Shown here one piece after another: positions 1-7,369 of a stretch of DNA of 64,000 nt. The notes beneath the pieces were generated by a model. That model saw nothing but the letters and a program-made list of their open reading frames with translations, was not told the DNA's origin and did not search any database. The stretch is from NCBI RefSeq assembly GCF_040047665.1, contig NZ_CP157355.1, positions 620,001-684,000 of the forward strand, given 5' to 3'. The number at the start of each line of letters is the position of its first letter. Position 1 is the stretch's first letter. The stretch is from Chitinibacter sp. FCG-7. GTDB lineage: Bacteria > Pseudomonadota > Gammaproteobacteria > Burkholderiales > Chitinibacteraceae. A program made the position numbers and the translations under genes.

Positions 1-182
1 TCATAGCCGCTGCGGGCACTATCGGCGTACAGCAGTTCAAGCGGTCGCCCGTCCACTTTGACGCGCGAGAGCGATAAACGGGTAACTTCAAAAATATCAC
101 GTTCGTCATCAATCACCACCACTTTCCAGGGCGGCAAGATCTCGTTCACAGTTGATGTCGATTCGGGAAGTAAAAAATCCAT
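1..182 (-). CDS. response regulator, N-terminal part of receiver domain (partial)
   Basis: The first 60 codons of a gene that runs off the left edge of the window. The reading frame opens at the ATG at 182. After about 18 residues it shows a receiver-domain start: hydrophobic strand KVVVIDDE with the paired acidic residues, followed by a VTRLSLS helix and the segment VDGRPLELL. This spacing and the phrase DGRPLELL resemble response regulators that carry a DUF3369 region after the receiver. The phospho-acceptor aspartate lies outside the window, so the output domain and function cannot be given. The frame has no stop in the window. Confidence 0.75.
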   Translation of the reverse strand, partial: MDFLLPESTSTVNEILPPWKVVVIDDERDIFEVTRLSLSRVKVDGRPLELLYADSARSGY

Positions 183-268
183 GACAAAGCTGATCTACCG
201 GAATATCGACTCTTTAGCATAGCCTGAAGCTGACAAATTGCGAGCATCCAGCGGGACATTCATACGCG

Positions 269-712
269 TCAAAACCGCTTCATCGGCACAAAACGAATGC
301 CGGTATCGCTAAGCTGCTCGGCACCAATCGGCATAAAGCCATAGCGCATATAGGCGTTGACGCTATTGAGGCTGGCGTTGACTGTGAGCAAGCGCTGCTG
401 TGCATCAGCTGCACGGATCAGCGCTCGGCCAACGCCACGGCTTTGAAATTCGGGCAGCACAAATAACAGTGCAATATGCGAGTCGGCGCGTGCCTGCAGC
501 ACGCCAATGATGGTGTTTTGAATCACCGCCACATGGCACAGACCGCCCACCGCATCGCGCGCGCGGATTTCGCTGGCTTGAGCAAAGAGCCTAAATTGCT
601 CGATGCCAGCAGTGCTTTGATATTGCGCTGCAAGGTGCAGGAACGAAGCCCAGACCACCTCGGCAGCGCGCTCGTACTCGGAAAATTCAATCTCGCGGAT
701 TTCTAATGCCAT
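269..712 (-). CDS. GNAT-family N-acetyltransferase
   Basis: A 147-residue single-domain GNAT protein, which would transfer an acetyl group from acetyl-CoA to an unknown amine substrate. The acetyl-CoA binding motif A is visible near residues 83-98 as LFVLPEFQSRGVGRALI, with the Q-x-x-G-x-G signature. The C-terminal NAYMRYGFMPIG is the usual 'Y/F-x-k-x-GF' strand. Length is normal for a stand-alone GNAT. It sits 14 bases downstream of tldD on the same strand and could share its transcript. Nothing in the sequence indicates the substrate. Confidence 0.85.
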   Translation of the reverse strand: MALEIREIEFSEYERAAEVVWASFLHLAAQYQSTAGIEQFRLFAQASEIRARDAVGGLCHVAVIQNTIIGVLQARADSHIALLFVLPEFQSRGVGRALIRAADAQQRLLTVNASLNSVNAYMRYGFMPIGAEQLSDTGIRFVPMKRF

Positions 713-726
713 CTTCGATCCAGTAC

Positions 727-2178
727 TTAGCCCGCAGTGCCGCCAACGGTCAGGCCACCGTCGATGCGCAACGTCGGTTGCCCCACGCCCACCGGCACGC
801 TTTGGCCGTCTTTACCGCAAGTACCCACGCCCGGATCAAGCGCCATATCATTGCCGATCATTGACACGCGCGTTAGCACGTCTGGCCCATTGCCAATCAG
901 CGTTGCGCCTTTCACCGGATACAGCATTTTGCCGTTTTCGACGTACCACGCCTCAGCGGCCGAGAACACAAATTTGCCGCTGGTAATATCGACCTGCCCG
1001 CCGCCAAAGTTAACGGCATAGAGGCCTCGCTCAATCGAAGCGATAATTTCGGCAGGGTCTTTATCGCCGTTTTCCATCAGCGTATTGGTCATGCGCGGCA
1101 TCGTGATATGCGCGTAGCTTTCGCGCCGACCGTTGCCGGTAGCTGGCATGCCCATCAGGCGCGCATTCAGGCTGTCTTGCAAATAGCCTTGCAAAATGCC
1201 GTCTTCGATCAACACGGTGCGTTGCGTTGGGTTGCCTTCGTCGTCAATATTGAGCGAGCCACGACGATCAGCAATCGTGCCATCATCAACCACTGTTACG
1301 CCTTTAGCTGCGACGCGCTGGCCGATTTTGCCGGCAAACGCCGAGCTGCCCTTGCGGTTAAAATCGCCTTCCAAGCCGTGGCCAATCGCTTCGTGCAGCA
1401 AAATGCCGGGCCAACCACTGCCAAGCACCACGGTCATTTCTCCAGCCGGAGCAGGACGCGCATCGAGATTGAGCACCGCTTGATCGACCGCGCGTTTGGC
1501 GTAATCGAGCAGCACCGCGTCGGTGAAATAGGCGTAATCAAAACGGCCACCGCCACCGGCACTACCCTGCTCGCGTTGGCCGTTTTGCTCGATGATCACA
1601 TTGATCGATAGGCGGCATAGCGGGCGCACATCGGCCGCGCGATGTCCGTCGTGGCGGGCGATATAAATCACTTCATATTCACTGGCAAGGCTCGCCATCA
1701 CCTGCACCACGCGCGGGTCCAGACTACGCGCGATTTGCTCGATTTTTTCCAGCAGCGCCACTTTGGCTGCTTCATCCAGGCTTGCCAGTGGATCTTTAGG
1801 GGTATAGAGCTGCAGCCCTTGCTGCTTCTTGGCGAAGGGAGCAATACCCTGCCCGCCTTGCCGACCAATTGCGCGCGTGGCTTGTGCGGCTTGGTTCAAA
1901 GCGGCGAGGCTGATGTCGTCCGAGTAGGCAAAGGCGGTTTTTTCGCCGCTGATCGCGCGCACGCCAACGCCCTGGTCGATGTTAAAGCTACCCGATTTCA
2001 CAATGCCTTCGTCCAGACTCCACGCCTCGGAGCGGCTGTATTGGAAATACAAATCGGCGTAGTCGATTTCATGGCTGAGCATTTGACCAAACACCGAGTT
2101 GATCGCCTGATCATCCAGTGAAAAGGGCGTGAGCAATTGTTGCTCGGCGATTGCAAAATGATCCAAAGAGATGCTCAT
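727..2178 (-). CDS. tldD: metalloprotease TldD
   Basis: 483-residue TldD, the catalytic partner of TldE/PmbA. The TldD/E heterodimer is a zinc protease of E. coli that trims unfolded peptides and matures microcin B17. The metal motif HEAIGHGLEGD (HExxxH) is intact, and the conserved DQGVGVRAISGEKT, NFGGGQVDITSGKF and VGVGQPTLRIDGG blocks are all present. I start the gene at the ATG at 2178 (MSISLDHF): this matches the E. coli N-terminus in length and has AGGT six bases upstream. A longer frame from 2220 adds 14 unlikely residues. The order yhdP - nitrilase - tldD is common in Beta- and Gammaproteobacteria. Confidence 0.95.
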   Translation of the reverse strand: MSISLDHFAIAEQQLLTPFSLDDQAINSVFGQMLSHEIDYADLYFQYSRSEAWSLDEGIVKSGSFNIDQGVGVRAISGEKTAFAYSDDISLAALNQAAQATRAIGRQGGQGIAPFAKKQQGLQLYTPKDPLASLDEAAKVALLEKIEQIARSLDPRVVQVMASLASEYEVIYIARHDGHRAADVRPLCRLSINVIIEQNGQREQGSAGGGGRFDYAYFTDAVLLDYAKRAVDQAVLNLDARPAPAGEMTVVLGSGWPGILLHEAIGHGLEGDFNRKGSSAFAGKIGQRVAAKGVTVVDDGTIADRRGSLNIDDEGNPTQRTVLIEDGILQGYLQDSLNARLMGMPATGNGRRESYAHITMPRMTNTLMENGDKDPAEIIASIERGLYAVNFGGGQVDITSGKFVFSAAEAWYVENGKMLYPVKGATLIGNGPDVLTRVSMIGNDMALDPGVGTCGKDGQSVPVGVGQPTLRIDGGLTVGGTAG

Positions 2179-2275
2179 TGTTTTACCTAATTTAATCTGT
2201 CCGACGAAGTGATTGAGCAAAAATTTTCACGCAAGGCGCAGCAACGCGGCGTGAGAACTTGCGTCTTTTCACTTA

Positions 2276-3136
2276 TTAAAACACACGATGCTTCAGTGCT
2301 GGCAATATCGTTCTGACTCTGTGTAATTGCGTGGCTTTGAGCTCGGCCAGCGCCAGCCCTTCGCCCTCGGGCAGGACATCGAGCACCACGCCCCACGGAT
2401 CGATCAGCATGCTGTGGCCAAAAGTGGCGCGCCCGCTCGGGTGTACGCCGCCTTGGCCGGACGCCACGACAAAACACTGGTTTTCAATCGCGCGCGCGCG
2501 CAGCAGCACTTCCCAGTGCGCGCGCCCGGTGGTGGCCGTAAACGCGGCGGGCAGCACCCAAATATCCACCTCGCCGACCGTATCCATCGAGCGAAACAGC
2601 TCGGGAAAGCGCAAATCATAGCAAACCGCCAGCCCGATGCGACCAAACGGCGTGTCAAACGCCACCGGCTGCTGCCCGGCGCAAATGGTATCGGCCTCGG
2701 CAAAGCATTCGCTGCCGTTGGCAAAACCAAATAGATGGATTTTGTCATAGCGCGCGACACACTCGCCCGCTGGGTTATATGCCAAGCAACTATTCATCAC
2801 TTTATCGGGCTGGCCGGATACCAGAGGAATCGTGCCGCCGACCAGCCAGATCTGATGCTCGCGCGCTTGTGTGGCCAGAAAATGTTGCAGCGGCGCGGCC
2901 TGGTAATCGGCCTGGTGATCGGCTTGGTGATCGGCTTGGCACGGCTCCTGATATGGCTCTTGATGTGCCAGCTTGTCGCGATCACTTTGACCCATAATCG
3001 CGAAATATTCGGGCAAGACGATCAGTTGCGCCCCGGCTGCGGCTGCGCTGGCGATCAGGCGAGCTGCGTGTGACAAATTGCTGGCTACATCCGGGCCAGA
3101 CACCATCTGGATGGCACAGGCGATTAAACTATTCAT
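2276..3136 (-). CDS. carbon-nitrogen hydrolase (nitrilase family, Nit-like)
   Basis: 286-residue nitrilase-superfamily amidase, close to the Nit1/Nit2 type that hydrolyses deaminated glutathione or omega-amides. The catalytic triad is visible: Glu43 in LPEYF, Lys132 in YDKIHLFG and Cys172 in VCYDLRFPE. Residues about 58-80 are a low-complexity insertion made of four-residue units (QEP-Y/C then QAD-H/Y) encoded by 12-bp tandem repeats; it sits on a surface loop after the first helix. Start chosen at ATG 3136; an in-frame GTG at 3142 is also possible. A 49-bp palindromic element lies a few bases upstream. Confidence 0.9.
   Translation of the reverse strand: MNSLIACAIQMVSGPDVASNLSHAARLIASAAAAGAQLIVLPEYFAIMGQSDRDKLAHQEPYQEPCQADHQADHQADYQAAPLQHFLATQAREHQIWLVGGTIPLVSGQPDKVMNSCLAYNPAGECVARYDKIHLFGFANGSECFAEADTICAGQQPVAFDTPFGRIGLAVCYDLRFPELFRSMDTVGEVDIWVLPAAFTATTGRAHWEVLLRARAIENQCFVVASGQGGVHPSGRATFGHSMLIDPWGVVLDVLPEGEGLALAELKATQLHRVRTILPALKHRVF
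2897..2966. repeat. 12-bp tandem repeat inside the nitrilase gene
   Basis: Six consecutive 12-bp units read on the + strand as GGCCTGGTAATC, GGCCTGGTGATC, GGCTTGGTGATC, GGCTTGGCACGG, then two diverged units (GGCTCCTGATAT-like, sharing 2 bases with the previous one). They encode QADY/QADH and QEPY/QEPC tetrapeptides on the minus strand. Because the unit is a multiple of 3, copy-number change keeps the frame. Confidence 0.85.
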
Positions 3137-3146
3137 AGACACACCA

Positions 3147-3195
3147 CCGTATAGCGCTACACAGCATATTCAAATTGATCTGCAGCCATATACCC
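3147..3195. repeat. 49-bp palindromic element, copy 1 (intergenic)
   Basis: Between the 3' end of the yhdP-like gene and the nitrilase start. Left end CCGTATAGCGCTACA, right end TTGATCTGCAGCCATATACCC. The right half is nearly identical to that of the copy at 17882-17930. Two terminal bases deviate from the GGGTAT consensus. Confidence 0.7.
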
Positions 3196-3212
3196 ATTAG
3201 TCCTAGTTGGGT

Positions 3213-6200
3213 CTAGTTAGAGAAAGGCCGCTCCGGCCTGACGCCGATTTTCTTGATCTGCGGATCAGCCATGCTACCGTCAATTTGGAACTCATACGCC
3301 ACCAGCTCGCCGAGCGGATTATCGAGCGCCGATTGCGCCGCCAGCGTCGCCAGACCAATAATCGGGTTCACCACCGCCACCCCCAGCGCCACCGCGCCGC
3401 CAATGCTGGGCACTACTCGCACCCGCAAATGCTGGGTGCCAGCGACAAAATTGGCGTCGCCCGTAAAGCGCACTTTGGCCGCTGGGCCGTTGATTTTCAG
3501 ATTATTGGTTTTGGCGATGCCCTGCTCGATCACCGCCGTGCCGTGAATTTCGTCAAACTCGAAACCCCCGCTAAACACATCGCTAAAGTCGAGCTTGAGC
3601 CGACGCGGCAGCGCTTGCAAGCTTAAAATCGACATAAAGCGCCCCACGCCGGGGTCCAGCTGGCTAAATTGCCCGGCGCCCATATTCAGCTCGATCTGCC
3701 CGGCTGCCGTTGGCCAATCGGGCGACCACGGCGCGCCACGCCATTGCCCATCGCCGCGAAACGTCAGAGGCGCCTGTTTCATGGCCTCGGGGTAGCCCAG
3801 ACGTTTGAGCAATTTGCCCAGATTGGGCGAATCAATCGCCACTTTGGCTTGCGTGCGCTCGCTACCGTCCTGCCGGAACCATTGCCCATTGAGGGCAATC
3901 TGGCCGTCGGCGTTGCGCAGGCTCAACTCCTTGAAATCAATCCCGCGCCCTTGCGGCTGGCTGAACAGGCGCAGCTGGCCCAGCTCGACATTTTTAAAAC
4001 GAAAATCCTGCGCTTGCAGATTAAGCGCTGGCCAGGATTGCCACAGGCTTAAACCGCTTTTCTCAGCGGGCAGCGCCAGCGGGCCGCGCGCAAGCAGGCG
4101 AGATGGTTTTTCCGGCTCGGCCACGATTGCAGCGGGCTTCAGTGGAAGCCAGAGCTTGCTCAGCTGCACATCAAGCCGGTTGGCCCCCGGCAACCAGTGC
4201 AGATCGCCCGCAATCTGCTGACTGGTCAGGCTGGCTTGCACGCCTTTCTCGCTAATCTGGCCTTGCAAGCGCACTTCATCAAGCTGCTGGCCTGCAATAT
4301 ACAGCTGGTCAAACGCCAGCTGCTGCACCTGCAATTCAGGCATTTTGCCGCTCGGGTTCTTGCCGGTGGCCGGGGCTTTAAGCCACTGGCTCTGCAGCGG
4401 CAACCATTCAGCCAGATTGAGCAGTGGCCAGCGGCCACTGAGCTGGATACCCTGATTTTGTGGCTGATTTTGCGACAATGCTGCGGGTAATCGGGCCGCT
4501 GGTTCACCTTCGCTACCGAGCACAATCTGGCCGCGTACAGCTGCAGCGTCGGCTGGGAGCAAAAGCGCAGCCTGCAAGGTTTTGCCGTAGGCAAATTCAA
4601 GACGGGAACCGCTTTGCTCGCCCGCCACTTTCAGGCGAAATGATCTGCTCTGTGGCGCGGCTTTATTTAATGGCACAGGCAGATGGCTCTGAGCGCCCTG
4701 CAAATCCGAATTCAGACTAAAGACATAATCATCTTCATCCACTTGCAGCTGCCCCTGAAACGCCACCATGCCTTGCAACCACGGGCTTAGCGGCGGCAGA
4801 TAATACCGCAAAGCCTGCTCAAGCTCGGCCTGCCCTTTCAGATTGAGCATCAGCTCGCCCTTGGCATTGGTTTCGCCGTGCATCTGCACTGCGCCGCCCA
4901 GGGCTCTGGCGGTGGACGGCTGCACTTTCATGCTCGTTTCGGTAAAGCTGACCGCCCCTTTGGCCTGATTGAGCACCGGGATCTCATCGCCAAAATCAAG
5001 CTGGTTGCCGTCAAAAGCATACAGGCCCTTGATACGGGTCTGCTCTACGTCTTCAATCGGAATATCGAGCTGCAGATCAAGCTGGCCGCGGCCTTGGGCC
5101 TTGAGCTGGTCGAGAAACCCGTGCGTGGCGGCACGCACCGGGCTGTTTTCCACGTAGCGCAAAAAATCGGCGGTTTGTCCGCTCACCTTGCCATCGACAA
5201 GTACATGCTGATTGTATTCAAGATTGGGAATGGTCACTTTAACCTGATCGAGCGCCGTGCCGCTAATCTGGCCCTGATTGGCCACCACCGTCAGCTGCAT
5301 GCCGTCAATCAGTACCTGCCCATCCACCTGCGTAACCATCGGCCAGCCGTCGGCGTAATTGATGGTGACGCCTTTGGCCTCGGTCTGCACCATAAACTGC
5401 CCAGCCTTGGCCGCAGGGGTACCCATGGTGTACGGAAACTGCGCCACATCGCCGCGCCAGACCAGGCGACCATTGCGCGCATCGCCAGCCAGTAGCCCGC
5501 CCTTGAGCCAGACCAGCACCTCATCAGAGAGCACACGCGGCAGATAGGCGTAGACGCGCTGGGCGGCCAGCTGACGGATGTCGGCGCTCAGATCAACCTG
5601 CCCCAGACCCTTACCCGGCCAGCGATATTGCCCCTGCGCACTCAGATCCAGCTCGGCATTGAGCGCTTTAAAACCATCCAGATTCAGCTGCCAGCCCTGG
5701 CCTTCACGCCGCCAGTCGATTGCCGCCTGCAGCAGACCGAATTGCAGCGGCTCTAAAAATTGCGCCGGATAATCAAACCGCACATTCTGTCCGTCCAGCT
5801 TGAGCTGCCCGCCCTTGGGCGCCAGATTCAGCGTCAGATCAAGCCCGGCGACCGCCGGCCAGGCATTAACGCCCTGCACCGATAGCTGGCTGATTTCAGC
5901 GTCCACTTGCAGCACATCGAGTTGCGGTTGCTGGCTGTGCTGACCATACGGCCATTGTCCCGGCCATTCCAGACTGAGCTGCTTGAGATAGCCCCCCAGC
6001 GTCGCGCTGCGATACGCCGCCAGATGCTCGGGCAAAAACTGCCGATAGGCATTGAATGCCTGCAGCTGCCAGCGGCGTGCGGTCAGAGTTTGCCGCTCGG
6101 GCGTTTGCGTGTATTCCAGCTCGCAACGCTCGCACCAGGCCTGCCCTTTACCTTGATTTCCCTCGCCTGGAATCCCTTCACCTCGAATATGTCTGCCGTA

Positions 6201-7220
6201 CACCTGCAGCGTGCGCTGCTGCTTGCGATCTCGCCAGACGATTTGGCCGTCAAACAGCGGCAAGCTCAACACGGTCTGATCCGGCAGCAGCAGCCGCCAG
6301 TTGCTCAATTGCAAATCAGCTTCCAGCCCTTCGAGCACACCTTTGTCCAGCTCCAGCTTCAAGGCCAGCGCGCCGTAGCCCGACTTCAGGCCGATGGCTG
6401 GCATCAGCGGCGACAACCAGGGGCTGACTTGCAATAGATCGCTGGCAGGCAGCACGACCTTGAGCCAGCCCGACCACTGCGACAGGGTATTTACATCGTC
6501 GCCACTCAGTCGGCCCTGAATCTCCACCGGCTTGCCCGCCCCCGACGCTCCCATTAAGTGGCGCGGCATAAAGCGCAGCACCAGCTGATGGCTGCCAAAC
6601 CAGTTTTCAGCATTGAGCTGCACACGATCGGCGTACAGCGCCGGAAAACGGTTTTGCTGGTCTTGCAGGCGCACCGCGCCATTGCTGATGGTCAGCTCGC
6701 CCTGATTGAGCAGCCAGTTGAAAAACTGTCCGTCGCTTTTCGCCTGCGGATCAAGCTTCAAACCCGCCACCTGCCACTGCCCGTTGGCAAGACGCACAAT
6801 ATCCAGCTCGGGCGCATGCAGGCGCAAATGGCTAAAGCGCAATTGCCCGATCAGCAAATGCCACCATGACAGCGTGCCTTCCATGCGGGCAAATTCCAGC
6901 GGACTGCTCTGAGATGGACTGCTCTGGGTTTGGCGACCTTGGCTGAGGCGAAACTTCAACAGCGCCAAATGCGGGCGAATGCCACGCCAGCTGCCTTCCA
7001 GCTCGGCAATCTGCACCGTCGCGCCCACTTTCTGGCTTAATTGCTGCTCGATCCAGGGTTTGTAGCTATTGAGGCGCGGGATAAAGACAAACTGCCAGGC
7101 CAGCGCCGCGAGCAGCAGCAACAAAAATGCAGTCAGCACGATGCGTTTTAGCCAGCGCAGATGCCAGGCGGTAAATAGCGCGGTCAGGGATTTGAGCTGA
7201 CGCAAAAACGCAAGAGACAT
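3213..7220 (-). CDS. yhdP: AsmA/YhdP-family envelope protein
   Basis: 1335-residue giant of the YhdP type (TIGR02099/DUF3971, AsmA-like C-terminus). Family members are anchored in the inner membrane by one N-terminal helix and extend a long beta-rich groove across the periplasm; E. coli YhdP, TamB and YdbH move phospholipids to the outer membrane. One membrane helix is visible near residues 27-47 (IVLTAFLLLLLAALAWQFVF), followed by a long beta-strand-rich body. The C-terminus has the typical LGVAVVNPIIGLATLAAQ segment. Start taken at ATG 7220; a GTG nine codons upstream is less likely. A short Gly-rich repeat (GEGIPGEGNQGKG) lies about residue 350. Confidence 0.9.
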   Translation of the reverse strand: MSLAFLRQLKSLTALFTAWHLRWLKRIVLTAFLLLLLAALAWQFVFIPRLNSYKPWIEQQLSQKVGATVQIAELEGSWRGIRPHLALLKFRLSQGRQTQSSPSQSSPLEFARMEGTLSWWHLLIGQLRFSHLRLHAPELDIVRLANGQWQVAGLKLDPQAKSDGQFFNWLLNQGELTISNGAVRLQDQQNRFPALYADRVQLNAENWFGSHQLVLRFMPRHLMGASGAGKPVEIQGRLSGDDVNTLSQWSGWLKVVLPASDLLQVSPWLSPLMPAIGLKSGYGALALKLELDKGVLEGLEADLQLSNWRLLLPDQTVLSLPLFDGQIVWRDRKQQRTLQVYGRHIRGEGIPGEGNQGKGQAWCERCELEYTQTPERQTLTARRWQLQAFNAYRQFLPEHLAAYRSATLGGYLKQLSLEWPGQWPYGQHSQQPQLDVLQVDAEISQLSVQGVNAWPAVAGLDLTLNLAPKGGQLKLDGQNVRFDYPAQFLEPLQFGLLQAAIDWRREGQGWQLNLDGFKALNAELDLSAQGQYRWPGKGLGQVDLSADIRQLAAQRVYAYLPRVLSDEVLVWLKGGLLAGDARNGRLVWRGDVAQFPYTMGTPAAKAGQFMVQTEAKGVTINYADGWPMVTQVDGQVLIDGMQLTVVANQGQISGTALDQVKVTIPNLEYNQHVLVDGKVSGQTADFLRYVENSPVRAATHGFLDQLKAQGRGQLDLQLDIPIEDVEQTRIKGLYAFDGNQLDFGDEIPVLNQAKGAVSFTETSMKVQPSTARALGGAVQMHGETNAKGELMLNLKGQAELEQALRYYLPPLSPWLQGMVAFQGQLQVDEDDYVFSLNSDLQGAQSHLPVPLNKAAPQSRSFRLKVAGEQSGSRLEFAYGKTLQAALLLPADAAAVRGQIVLGSEGEPAARLPAALSQNQPQNQGIQLSGRWPLLNLAEWLPLQSQWLKAPATGKNPSGKMPELQVQQLAFDQLYIAGQQLDEVRLQGQISEKGVQASLTSQQIAGDLHWLPGANRLDVQLSKLWLPLKPAAIVAEPEKPSRLLARGPLALPAEKSGLSLWQSWPALNLQAQDFRFKNVELGQLRLFSQPQGRGIDFKELSLRNADGQIALNGQWFRQDGSERTQAKVAIDSPNLGKLLKRLGYPEAMKQAPLTFRGDGQWRGAPWSPDWPTAAGQIELNMGAGQFSQLDPGVGRFMSILSLQALPRRLKLDFSDVFSGGFEFDEIHGTAVIEQGIAKTNNLKINGPAAKVRFTGDANFVAGTQHLRVRVVPSIGGAVALGVAVVNPIIGLATLAAQSALDNPLGELVAYEFQIDGSMADPQIKKIGVRPERPFSN

Positions 7221-7369
7221 CGGGATTCCGGGTAAGACACCGTGCACGCAAAGAACACCAGCTGTGCTACGGTATTGGATGTGAAATATAGATCTGCATT
7301 TTAACCTGAAAATGCAGCCAAATTCAGCAGCCCTGCATCGTCAAAACCGGGAAAAACAGAGCCAAATCC

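Noticed and set aside
1800..1849. Element-like sequence inside tldD (GGGTAT...ATACCC)
   Set aside because: The ends are 50 bp apart, one base off register, and the encoded part aligns with E. coli TldD without a gap (LYTPKDPL). Probably chance, though the minus-strand end GGGTATTGCTC does resemble the consensus.
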